From contig WIXG01000116.1 in assembly GCA_009869945.1 (NCBI GenBank), forward strand, positions 1 to 64,000: a DNA stretch of 64,000 nucleotides. The letters run 5' to 3'. Both the position numbers and the translations under genes were made by a program. Below the pieces are notes generated by a model. The model worked only from the letters and a program-made list of their open reading frames with translations, ran no database searches and was not told the DNA's origin. Shown here in pieces: positions 1 to 12,000 of this stretch; positions within the stretch are counted from its first letter, which is position 1; every line of letters starts with the position of its first letter. The DNA comes from Mesaphorura yosii. Lineage: Eukaryota; Arthropoda; Collembola; Poduromorpha; Tullbergiidae.

Positions 1-106
1 CAAGTTGGATTTTGGGACGGTCAAAGAATCTTTTGGGGGAGAAAGTAAGTATTTCTGCGGAGTGGTGAATTTGCGGAGGAATTTCAGTACTTTTGAGGTG
101 GCTTAA
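1..106 (+). CDS. Possible 3' end of an unknown gene cut by the left edge
   Basis: Bases 1-44 are open in all three forward frames and end at a perfect donor (GTAAGT at 45). In frame 1 they read QVGFWDGQRIFWGR. If the CAG at 85-87 is the acceptor, reading continues NTFEVA and stops at TAA 104-106. The implied intron is only 43 nt, shorter than any secure intron in this window (shortest 54 nt), so this join is doubtful. A downstream AATAAA at 497-502 fits a gene ending here. No family is recognised. Confidence 0.18.
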   Translation, partial: KLDFGTVKESFGGESKYFCGVVNLRRNFSTFEVA

Positions 107-496
107 AATACGAGCCATTATTAAGTGATTAATCCTCAATCGCTAGTTTTAAGATTGATTTCTGTTTAACGTCCATGAGTTTACGATTTAATCTCTCTGT
201 GTTTCTGGTTTCTTCTGTTTCTACTTAAGACTGATTCAGTGTGCCTTACAAAATGTTGAGAATGAAGTGTGACTGAAACCAACTGCAGTTTTGTAGTAGT
301 GAACTTACGACTATAATCATATGTGACTTAACTCAAACGGGAAGTGAAAGAAAGCAATAATGAACTAAAGAATATTTTGAGATACTTGAAGGGTAGATCC
401 GATTTTTAGCAATAGAAAAACAAGACTTTTAGCCTTTCTTTGTCTCATTTGTTGAGATTTATTTGTTTCGTTTTTATATTACAAGAAAAACGCAAA

Positions 497-502
497 AATA
501 AA
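497..502 (+). terminator. Candidate poly(A) signal AATAAA
   Basis: AATAAA in an AT-rich stretch. It would serve the partial gene at the left edge if that gene is real. Confidence 0.3.
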
Positions 503-1510
503 GTAAATATAGACACTCTTTAGTATTCTTTATACAAATACGTCACGTAAAGAGTGTGAAGGGAGATCCCAATGGTCATGATGTAAAGAAATTAAGAGAG
601 ATATACTTTATATACTTTAAGTATTATGATTTATGAGTACGGTACCGTTAAAATCGTTCTATTCTATTCTAATGAACTTGACTTTGAGGCCTAAAGTGGC
701 CTGGTTATTATGACATCTTCAATTATCATGTCTTTTTATGATTATGACTTGGAGTAATGGAATGATCATGAGATCATATATGCTATATTATCAGCATTGA
801 ATTGCTTTGACATTTTAAACTATTTATTTGACTTATCATCATTGTTGTTATTACTCACTGTAATTTCATCGCAAAATCATAAAAAGCAACAAAAAAGTTA
901 ATAAAGTAAAATATGCTAGAAGCAAATTCATGTCATCCAACGCTAATTCACAGTCTACGAAGCAACAAACCGAGTGTTGAAATGACGCAAACTGCATAAC
1001 TGCAGTGTCAAATTAATATTTTAATATTCGACAGCGCTTCAATCGATCTCAATCGATAGTGATAAATTTGAGATGAGGCGACAGAAGTTTACTGGAGCCG
1101 TTCGCCAACTTCCTTTTCGTCCTGACCTGAATCTAGTTTCTGCTCGATTATGACCAAAAATTCGAAGGAAAGGACGTGTTCTCATTTCAGAAAGTTTTTG
1201 CGGAATTCTGAAGTAGCTAAAGTTAAATGCTGATAAGCGTGATAACTTGAAGGCTCCTGACATGACGCGCTTGCATGGGAGCCAGAAATACATGCATGCG
1301 CGTTCATATTTACACATTCACAAATCCTAGCTCAAAATTTCAACCTGGTACACGTTGCGATGAACATTTAATTCGTCCGTGTGTTCACACATACTTCTGA
1401 AGTGGCTTTTCTATTTCTGTCTCAGATAAAGTTTAAAAGAGCAGAATCTGGTCGAAGCCGGAGCACTTTGGCTTTTTTAACCTCACTCATATTCCACCGT
1501 ATGATCTCAT

Positions 1511-1536
1511 ACATTGGGCTCAATTGAGCTCAATGT
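1511..1536. repeat. 26-nt near-perfect palindrome
   Basis: Twelve of thirteen base pairs match around the centre of CTCAATTGAG; the exception is a G-T pair. There is no loop, so it may be a dimeric protein site or chance in AT-rich DNA. Confidence 0.6.
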
Positions 1537-2136
1537 AACATACTCAACTAGTCGAGCTTTCGGTGCCATGGCAAGCATAATTCTGAATGTTTAATGTAAT
1601 CAGCGATATACCCACATGCTTTTACATTTGATTGGTTCGCCCTGAACCCACCTTTTTACGATTCCAGTCAGAAAGTTCATACTCAGGAATTGTGCAACCA
1701 GAAAAAGGTTTAACATTACTTGAAGCGTTAACGCTGCTACTTTCTTCTAGGATTCGAAAGGAAAAATGCTGGAAACATACCAGTACCAGTTCAACCCACA
1801 AAAACATTGAGCTAAATTTAAAGGTCATGCAAATTATAGAGCTTTGTGTATTGTAATTGCAGTAAACAAATTTTATTGCAGGAGACCAGTCTTATCGTTC
1901 CGTAAGTGCGATTATGGGTGTGACGCAGTTGTACATCCGGATGACGGATGACTGGTGATTCAGGCTCAGCTTGAGTCCAAGACGCGTGAAAATTAATCTA
2001 TCACTCTCTCAAGTCGAGACCATGGCGTATGTGTCCTACTTATTTATTAGACGCGTAATAAAATGACATCAATGTCGGTATCATTCGAATTCAAAGAAAT
2101 GCACTCAGTCAGTTGTCAAGGGTTGTTCTAGGACGC

Positions 2137-2165
2137 AGGACGTGGACGGAGGACGTGGACGGAGG
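2137..2165. repeat. Short tandem repeat, 13-nt unit about 2.2 copies
   Basis: The unit AGGACGTGGACGG occurs at 2137-2149 and 2150-2162, followed by the start of a third copy. It is GC-rich compared with its surroundings. Confidence 0.7.
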
Positions 2166-2954
2166 CATTGCATTCCTTCCATCAAATCTCGATCAAAAGG
2201 CTAAACAGAAAGCGATGAGACAAGCAGATTGTTGAGATGGCAGAAAATCCATGATGCATCATCATCAACATATGAAATCCTAAAAGCAATCTGACATTTC
2301 CATTGCGGTCTCCAGTCACTCAAGCTTCAAGTCGAGACTCGAGAAGGTTGATAGTTGATATTGAAAGAGAGTTTAATACTGAAATGAGATAAGTCGAACC
2401 TCACACATGAAATCAAGAATCAGAAGCCGAGCCACAAAAATAGATTTCAGCGTATTCATTCGTCTCAGTTCCAACTTGAAGGTTGGTTGGTTGCTTGGCG
2501 TAATTTGGTAGTTGTTTGAAGCCCGTTGCAGTCGCTGTCTCGCAATGTTCTGATTACTAGCATTTGGAGAGCATCCTCGTCCTCGCACGCGTACGACTGA
2601 AGCGTAAGAAGCTTGACATTTGACAAGCACAAGTTCAACTACTACGTTCACGTTCAACCTCAACTGAACACCTAAACAGATGTGAATTCATGATCATACG
2701 ATTTTTTACGTGTAGTACGTGTTCTTCAACACTGCGCACGTTGTAAAGTTCAGTTTCAGTTCGAACAAAACAGGAAAAGATTGTAGCAAATTATTCTCAC
2801 CAGCACTGTCCAATTAGGAGTAGGAAATAATTTATTTTCTAGGCTAACTAACTCGGAACTAGTAACGACACATCACCAGTATTATTTTGCTCCTCGTGCA
2901 GTTGATGTATATGCAGTCAGTTTAGTGTTGATAAGTCATAAGTCATTTCATAAT

Positions 2955-4796
2955 ATGTCTGATCAGAGGCAATGTCGGAAGAGATCTTCGCCAACCAGCA
3001 CAACTAACGGCAATGGGTCTCCATCTCCAGCCAAATCAGAGTTAACTACTCGGAGTACTGCCAAAAATAATTCCAAACATACTGCCAAGATGACGGAGAC
3101 AGAAAATGGTCATGAGAAGTCACCTGTGAGTTTACGAGAGGTGAGTCATACGATCACGCCATAGGTCGTTGTACGCAAGGATGGAAATTTACTATTAATG
3201 AATCCCTACTGGTCAATCCAGACACTTTATAAGCCGGCACTGTTTGCCACGGACGATGAAGCCATCCGGAATCGAGCTGCCCTCGAATACACCAAGATTA
3301 CTCTGGAAGTGGCCAGAAATGGAACTGGTAAGATTATTCAATGCAAATGCTACCTTTAGGATAAGAACTTAGGAATGGACGGGACACGAGAGATGACATG
3401 ACGAGATAAATGAATGGAATTTTCTTTTTGTTTTTAGCTCCGCGGCCCGTTCGTGTTTACTCTGATGGCATCTACGACTTATTTCATCAAGGCCATTCTC
3501 GGCAACTGATGCAAGCCAAAAACCTCTTTCCAAACGTCTATCTTATTGTTGGAAGTAAGTCGCTAAGTCTTCAGTTAGCATTCATAAGGCACGTGCAAGG
3601 GTCGTTGACTAGACAAAATGGCTCGATTCGATCGTTAAAAGTCGGCGAGCAGGGCCACTCAAATGGATAAGATAACTTGAGACTCTAAAAGTGCTAAGAA
3701 CACAGTAAACGCTTGAACTTTTGAACTCAGGCTTGACTGCCTCGTTAAATGTGAGTGTTGTACAGCATCGAAGTTAGATAAAAGCTGAGTTTGTAAATCG
3801 ATAGATAATAAGATAAACTTGCAACACGTTATATAAGAATTTTAAAAATGCTTCTTTGACAGTTTGCAGTGACCAACTCACCCATAAAAGGAAGGGGAAA
3901 ACCGTAATGAATGAAAATGAGAGATATGAAGCTGTTCGCCATTGCCGATACGTTGACGAAGTTCTGTGTGATGCACCGTGGCAGCTTGACATGAATTTCA
4001 TTGAAAAGTACAAGATTGACTTCGTAGCACACGACGAGGAGCCTTATACGACGGGAGCGAGCAGCGATGACATCTACGCGTTTTTGAAAGAGCGTGGAAT
4101 GTTTGTACCAACGCAGCGAACCGAAGGCGTTAGCACCTCAGACGTAGTTGCAAGAATTGTCAAAGACTACGATCTTTATGTACGACGAAACCTGGCCCGA
4201 GGATACACTGCCAAGGATTTGAACGTCAGTTTCATTAAGGAGAAAAGAATCAAGTTCCAACGACAAATGGAGTCCCTGAAAGAAACTGGGAAACGGGTAC
4301 TTGACAATATTGACGAAAAAACAGCAGACATAATTCATAAGTGGGAAGACAAGTCTCGAGACTTCATCCACTCATTTCTTCTGCTGTTTGGAAGAGAAGG
4401 CAGACTAAGTCACATGTGGAATGAATCACGCGGAATATTCCTGAATGCGTTAAGTCCACCAGGTTCGCCTGCAAGGGGGCGGAGGAATGGAAAGCATTCG
4501 GCCGATGAACCCTGCACATCGTCGACTCTCGGTTGGTCAGATCAAGAAAGCGATGGAGATGAGGTGAATGATGATGTACCAAAGAAACGAAGAAGAATTG
4601 ACAACTACTACGGTCTCGAAGATGAATCAGAGGAAGAATCGGTACGTAATCAAATCTCTTCAAAATTGGCACTACTTTTAATACAATTTTGTGTTTCTGT
4701 CCTTTTCAGAATGTTGCAGCACCTACACCAGTCAATCAAGATGTGAAGAGATCCAACTCTAAGAATGGTCTACATTTACGTCACAGTTCCAGATAA
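2955..4796 (+). CDS. PCYT1: Choline-phosphate cytidylyltransferase (CCT)
   Basis: Makes CDP-choline from phosphocholine and CTP, the rate-setting step of phosphatidylcholine synthesis. Exons: 2955-3140, 3222-3327, 3438-3554, 3863-4641, 4710-4796, giving about 424 residues (human PCYT1A has 367). The Ser/Thr/Lys-rich N-terminus (1-62) is poorly conserved. The catalytic domain starts near residue 98 with [16 protein letters not shown], which holds the HxGH nucleotidyltransferase motif (114-117), and includes RTEGVST (222-228). A charged amphipathic stretch after it ([12 protein letters not shown] region) matches the membrane-binding domain M. The tail is Ser-rich and acidic, as in the phosphorylated tail of the family. 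All exon phases join. ATG 2955 is the first in-frame ATG. Exon 1 has two in-frame donors, after 3125 and after 3140. Identity is clear from the motifs. Confidence 0.93.
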
Positions 4797-6097
4797 GAAG
4801 TGGCAATAGTCAAAATCAGCAATATTAGTTAGCACTCCAGTCGCAGTCTACTGCAATCGTTGCTCTTCATTGAAGTTTTAGTACGAAGAAATACTGTTAG
4901 CATTTTGCAGAATCGATGTTCAGATTTGTAATGCATGAGATTACATTTTGAGGATTTGAAATTATTGTCATAAGACACGGGGTTGATAGAATAAGTCTGA
5001 TTCCACCCTGGGTTCATTACAATTGTTAATTTAAGCTCATGTGATTTCAGTCAGAAGTCTTTTTCATTTATTTCTACCACCTTACGCATTGCAGACATTT
5101 ATTTAATGAGACGGATCTGTTGAAAAAGAAGAATTTGATTATTGTAGCGTAATGTTTAATTTCTGATTTAGTTTTTGCACGCTGTATTTCCTAAACGAGA
5201 ATTAACTTATTTTAGGTCGGAACGCCGCGGACAAGATGAATATTATTGTATTGAGGTGAAAGTTCGCTAGCTTCAAGATATTTAGTTGTCTATCGTAAAA
5301 AAGTAGAGTGATCTATATTTTAAATGCAATAAAGTACAAGAAATTAGATGCGTAAAAATTTTCTTGTCAGGAAATTTATGTCTTCTGTATTCATTTGCAT
5401 TTTCTATGGCATACAATGCAGAAATTCCGAAGCTTCCTCAACAGCTCATGCGAACTCCTCGCTAGCCTCGTCCTGGGTTTCGGTTTCAATAAGCATTTTA
5501 AATCATCAGCCGAATTGGCCAGAATGGTCATATGCGACCATCGTTGCACGCAGTTCCGAAACCTCAGTCCAACACATTTTTGCTTGTTCAGTTGAGAATT
5601 TGAGATGCATTTCTTGATTGGTACGAACAATACAGAGAGAAAGCAAGCGACACGCGAGAATCAAAACGAGCAGCGAGCAAGCAAGCGAGAGACCAAACCT
5701 CTATTTTTGAATCTTGTAGCTTTTTTGGCGTTGACTATGCCTACCATTTGATCGCCTCCAACTTTTGGCAGGAGATTAAAATTTTAGAATCCTTGTCTGG
5801 AGAAAGTGCCCTTGTACCCCGATAAATTAAATCAGGAGGCGTGATTTGTGCGTCGGGCGATTAACGTGATCCATGGCATGGTGCACCTGTTCTTAGCGCC
5901 CTTAAGTATCTATAAACATTGTAGAGAAGTGGGGTGGAAGATAGTTCTTTTTATTTAGATTTTTATACACACCGCCGGGTCGGTTTCTAGAAATTGGATT
6001 TCTAGTTAAATTGCTGCATTAAAGCAGAATTCTCGCCAACCAACTTGTTTGGTACCTGACAATCCTCATCAAGCCATCGTTCTGAGTGTCCAGGACC
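4797..6097. other. PCYT1 3' UTR and UTX promoter/5' UTR
   Basis: Up to about 5350 this is 3' UTR. The rest lies between two genes in the same orientation and must include the UTX promoter. Short frames at 5348-5630 on both strands have no splice logic or family resemblance. Confidence 0.6.
5328..5333 (+). terminator. Poly(A) signal AATAAA of PCYT1
   Basis: AATAAA about 530 nt after the stop codon in AT-rich DNA; the likely 3' end of the PCYT1 transcript. Confidence 0.6.
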
Positions 6098-9000
6098 ATG
6101 GGGGCAGAGTTTACGGTGCAAGAACTTCGAACTTTGGCCGATATCGACAGGTACAGTTCACATTAACATTCATGAGACTATCTCCCTGCTTCGGAGAGAG
6201 AAAATGTTGACGACTGTCCAGTCACTCCAACCACCGTCAGTTGATCTTTACACAGTTCACAAGCGTCAGATCAGAGGTGTAGTAAAGGTTTGCACTAGCA
6301 GGGCTACAGAAGCATAAGTATTCACCACCTTAACTAATGTTTTCTAAGTTCGTGGTCCAGGAGAAAGTCAACCACGGCAGGTTTAATATGAAGACAAAAT
6401 ATTGTTGATGGTATTGCTTTGTGTTCGAGGAAGAAGTTGTAACTTTCTAAAGAGTTGCCGGATGCATTTGGCGTTTAATTGTCACGCACTGATCTGCTTA
6501 AGTGGCTTTTATGATATGGCCTGACTGAAATGGAATTGTTAATTGTAGCAAAGCATTGTTCCGGGTTCAGATTCACTTTTTGCTTGTATGTGTACGATAA
6601 AAAATGCAGTACAGAGAGCATTTTTTAATCTTATGCCAGCCTTTCTTTTCCTTTCCCTCCGTGCTATGCCATAGCTATTGATATTTATCTAATAGCTAAT
6701 TATCTCCTGTCTATCTGTTATCGAATATCTTAAAGACCAACGCTGTTGAGAAATGTCTGAGAAAGATGCCTAATACAATGACTAATTGATTGATGTTATA
6801 TTTTTTACATATCAGCCGTCAGTACGGATTTCAAGGACCTGGAGCACTTGATTCGGCGAAACGGAAAGAACTCATCGTTAAGGTAAAACGCAATGGCACA
6901 CATATTTAAGACCTGACATGTTTCTTATTATTTTCATTTCAGGCTATTAATCAATTGGAACGTTTGATTACGGAGTCAAATCGTGATGGTGGGAAAACTG
7001 TGATTGAAGCAAAAACATATTTAAAATTAGGACATTTAAATCTTCTAATAGAAGATTTTGCCAAAGGTATATTTTTATGCGAGAATTGTTATATTATAGC
7101 GGTATTTTTCGCCGCTAGCCTAGCCTGGTGTAAAGCATGATGAACCCGTTGATACGATGTTCAGTGTTCAGTCAGCACTATCAAGCGAAGCGATAAGCAA
7201 CACCAAAACTTCAATGCTTAAAGTAGAACTTGGAATAAAATTTTCGTATCGCCTAACTGCACGGTTACGAGTCGAGCCTCTAGTCTGAGCGCGAGACTTG
7301 AGTTTAGGTTTAAGATTACGTAGGTGTAAAAATTCTTAAATATTTTCCTCGGACGCAGCTGCATTCGCCATTTGTTCGGCACCTATTGCTAAGTAATTTG
7401 CGGCCTAATACTGAATTAAAGAGAGCCTTTACTTTTTAGAGTACAAAAGTACAAATACAGAGTACTTTGTAAAGTACGGCAAAGGGCTCGTAGCGCAAAG
7501 TACTTGCTTGCGGCGGCTGATAAAATGTAGAGACGAAAATGTTTCGTTTTAAGGATTCAACCAGGTTTTTAATTAGTGCAGGGCTTCGCCTTTACAAATG
7601 TGATAACACTGCAGTCCTTTATCTACACCTCATTTGCATAGATAAGAGTTCTGAGGCAAGCAGCGGAGAAACTTTAGGTATTCGAAGGTTACCATTATTG
7701 TCGCGACTCGCAAACCCTAGCAGTATTAGTACAAAGACATCAGTTGCGTTCAAGTTTTTTCGGAATTAATACACTTGTCTAAATCGTAATTGTCCAATTA
7801 GATTTGTTTGATACACCTCAATTGTGTCCAGGTTTTGTATAGCGGTGCATTTTTGGTTCCTTGACTTAATTATTTTGCTTCTGTTTGAAATTTATAGCCA
7901 AATCCGCGTACGAGAAGTACCATGGGTCAGTGAAAGAAACAAACGACTTTTGGAGAGATTCGCCATTTTTATACGGACTTGGTCTAGTATACTTCCATTA
8001 CAACGCCTTCAATTGGTAAGTACATTTGCTGTATCTTAAATCCTGAATAGTTGATTGAACTTAACGGATTTACCGTAATGGTATGGAATTTCCAACTACC
8101 TCATTGCATTTAAGCTTTCCTCGAAAATGTGACGCTTTGCGTCTTGTCTCGTATGTGATCATAAATTAGCGCTGTATTGCCCAGCGCGTCGCTTCTGCAA
8201 GTAGGAAACAGGTTTTTGCTTTTCCACATAGCATAAGCATTTCCAGCTGCTTTCGACTCGAACCTATCGACACACTAGGAAGCGAGGTCTCCGCTAAACC
8301 AAATCATGGACTAAGGTCTAAGGTTACTATCTGTCATTGCTACTCCGCACAGTTCAAATTTACGTCAGCGTCATTGGCGCTCCATGTGCCATGACATTCA
8401 TGGCACATGGAGTCATCATGTCTAGTAAATGCACCGGTACTTTTGCCGGGCAGGCTGGGCTCGTAATACGTCATCTATGCCTATCCCTATAGAACCTAAG
8501 GTCAAATCCAGACCAGACATTACGTATTACGTGAAATTACGTTAGCATTCAGCAAATTTGCACTGCGGACCGCAGACGCGGGCGAAAGATATCCGTCATC
8601 ACTAGGATTTATGCGCTTGAATGAAAATTAGCGATAAATTATTTTTACGATGATGTTATACGTGGAAGTTGACACGCCAGATAAGAGATAGAAATTTTAA
8701 ATATTTGCGTAGTCTCCTTTCTGTATGCTATAATCAATTATATGTGCATATCACGCTGCGGCTGCGCGTTAGAGAACGAGGTGTGTAGCCCAATATTTGC
8801 CAACCTATTTACATCATTTACTTTCGTGTAGTATGGCTATCGAAATTTCACAAAGGATTGAGATCGTCCGTCCTTCGTGATGCCATTTCGAGCGGAAACT
8901 TTATAACATAACTACTTTTCGTTAGAATAAATAATGTCCTACTTATCGACGACGCCGGAGTCGGGGTCAAAGTGAAAGAAAGAGGACGAGTTTTTATGAT

Positions 9001-12000
9001 CCCATTATTTTTATTTCATGAATGAATGTTTGATGAATCAGCTCAATGGAGATTTAAATTTTAAACTTCTCGAATATGTTCATGAGCACGCGTCCCTGCT
9101 AACAAGAGTAGTGACTAATTACTAATGAGCCGGCTGAGTGTCATGTTCCCTTTCTTGCTTTTTCTGCCTCGTGCCACGATGCGCTGTTATCTTGTATTAT
9201 ATTCTGTACTCTATTTCGGCAGTATATTCTTGCCAGTATAGGGAATTGGACTGGGGTTGGATGCGATGGGTGAAAGTGTAAAGGTGAATGAGAAATGAGA
9301 TGAGGTCTCGTACCACCGTAGAGAAACGCGTGTGCCGTGCAAGTGGACGAGCCTGATGCGCCGTTCCGTCCCATTCCCGTCCTCCTTTCATCTTTCTCCA
9401 AGTCCTAAATCGAGATAGGAATTTATGAATGTAACTTTGGCATGTACAAAGACGAGATGCGTGATGCAAAGTACTTTCGAGCTCGCTGTCGGATTGCATA
9501 CGCACTTCTCGCATACGGGATAGCAATATTTATAAAATGTTTACTGTGCGTGGAGTGAGCGTTTGGAGCCCGCTGGATAATATTTCTTGTTCCATGACTC
9601 CATTCGCTTGCCTGCTGTTGCCAAGTAAAAGCACCACGTTCTTTCGTAAGCTGCTCCACGGCAAACAATTGACATCCCAAGCCATAAGGCATCTGCACGC
9701 ACGCACGACCTCCACGGCACAGACTCGAGCTCGAGCCCCGAGCTTCTGTTCTTGCGAGACGAAGCGATTGAGGACTTGTCATATTGAACTCGCACGGCAC
9801 TCGCTCTGGGTCCTGGCTCTTCGCTTCGCAATGTTATGTAACCGTACGCCTTGTAAAGCTCAGAGATGAGTTTTCTTATTTGTTGCTGTTACTGGTAGGG
9901 TCGTTCGTTCACACTTTGGTTTATACTTTATACGAGGAATTTATACAACTTGAGCATACGCACCCAAGAACCGAGTCTAGACCCAAGTTTTCATATCAAT
10001 ATTATAAAGCGCTCCATGTACGCTACGCACTCGCATTATTCCTTCGCGGTCCTGCCACTGCCTGCCAGATGAAACGCGATCAAACCAGCCAAGCCAGTGA
10101 CTCGCCACCCCATGCCACAATAGCCAATAGCCCTGGCTGTAGTCACGTTCGTTTTTTCGTACACTGCATTCACTGAAGGCTTTCATTGAACATGTGTGCA
10201 CAAATAATAGGCGAAAGAGTTGAGATTTGGAAGATTCGGATTCGCTCTTGTACATGCAACAACGCAACGCAGTGCACTTGGATACATTTTATTTGGGGGA
10301 ATGGACTCTTCCTTTGTGTGTGACTTAATAGTGCGTAGAGACGTAGCTTTAGAGCTAGAGCGCAGCGCAGGAGAGATCGTCAAAATAATGTAATGGCAAT
10401 GGCACAGGAAGGAAGAAGAGTAGTTGTATAATATATATTTTGGTTAAAGTAGCTTTTCTCTCTCGTTCGCTTGCACTTCGTTCTGTGCTCTGTTGTTCTC
10501 CATCGTCAAAGGGGGCAATAGCCACAAAATATACAAAAAATTCTACATACTATTATAACTAACTCGTCGCTGTTCCTCGTATAAATATTTTCAGGTATTA
10601 GTGTGCAGTGCAGCAGAGGCGCTCGTAGTTGGAGCTCCCATAATAATATTTAATAGCTCTTGCCCATCGTCGTCATCACCACACTCGTTATCGCTGCATT
10701 ATCTATTAGACCGTCGGTCATAATAGAGACACAGACACATTTCGTTGATGAGGTTTTTGTCATTAGTACCAAGTCCTTCATTCAATCCTCTCGTCAGCTC
10801 TGCGTTGCGTGGAGTGATCGTGAATTGTTCGTGTTCAGAGCTCAACACATTACTGCCTTTTGGTGTTTCATTATTGTAATTGTTATCTAATACTAGTGTA
10901 AGCGAATTTCACTGCCCAAGTTAATTCGGTGTGTTCAGTAATCCAGTAATTTTCTACGAACCTTGTCTGTGTTCAACTACCTCGTAAAGATCACATCCTC
11001 AGAGATTCGGAGTTGATTCATAATAAGACAACGGACGTAAGTTAATTTCATTGAAGTTCTTGTATTGTATTTGCATTGGCTATTTTTAAATCAATTTCAT
11101 TGCTGGCCGATACCTGTGGTCCAGAAATTGTAAAATTCATTCGCGTTGTCGCATTTCATTTCACATGAAGCCTACCTCCACTTGGGGCAGCCCTATCCTG
11201 CATGTGGAAGTACTACGAATACGATGAGCGCTGATACTGCGGGGAAGCTCAGTTGCAGTCAAGAAGACAGGCTTTCCCTTCATGCTGTATCAGCAGGATC
11301 AATAAGGGCTCCCATGCGAGTGCAGAAAAGGTTCATGCTCAAGAATAGACCTTGGCCCTTTTTTATTGAGAGTTCTTCGGCTACCGTTTCGATTGTTGCA
11401 CGAACAATACAATCGCTGTTGTAATAAAATCTCTTGGACTTGCACTTGGGTCTGGTCGTATTTTACAAAATTACGAGCCCTGAAATGAAATTATAATCCT
11501 CGTTTCGTACATCGAGCAATTTACAGGAGGCAGCAAGTATCTGGTACCTTACAGTAGGATGACGTGCTAAGAAACTCATATCGAAACTACATACTGCATA
11601 GTACAGGCGACAGGCTGTGTCAACATCCGATTTTATGATGAGATTTTCCCATTTTGATGCTTAAGAGATCTCTCGTCACTGACGCAGCCAACCAGTCTCA
11701 AGTTGAACATGAAACGGTGAAATGTCAACTTGTCAAACATTGACAGTTTTATTGCATTATTGCCACCGCCATAAACTAACTTCTTGGAAAACAAAGTGCT
11801 CATTTGTGACTGAAATATTTGCCTGTGTTTTTATTTATTGAAGGGCCAGCAAACTATTCCTCAGCTTGCTGTATTTCGACCCGAGTTTTATACGAAGCAA
11901 TGAAGTGCACATTCGTCTTGGGTTAATCCACAAGGTGAAGAAGGAATTCCAACCTAGCTTCAAGCACTTCAATTTGGCATTGTACGATTCAAATCCGTCC

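Larger units (their letters stand above)
107..2954. other. Non-coding stretch upstream of PCYT1
   Basis: No convincing coding exon was seen on either strand; open frames are under 100 codons and lack splice or family support. The left part may be 3' UTR of the edge gene. The right part should hold the promoter and 5' UTR of PCYT1. It contains a near-perfect palindrome (1511-1536) and a short 13-nt tandem repeat (2137-2165). Confidence 0.6.

Noticed and set aside
6955..7140. Extension of UTX exon 3 as a 61-codon frame to TGA
   Set aside because: Reads through the donor CCAAAG|GTAT into the intron; splicing to 7898 restores the TPR sequence.
9141..10383. Several overlapping frames on both strands in the UTX intron
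   Set aside because: They overlap each other on opposite strands, several begin at non-ATG codons, and none shows a motif or codon bias.
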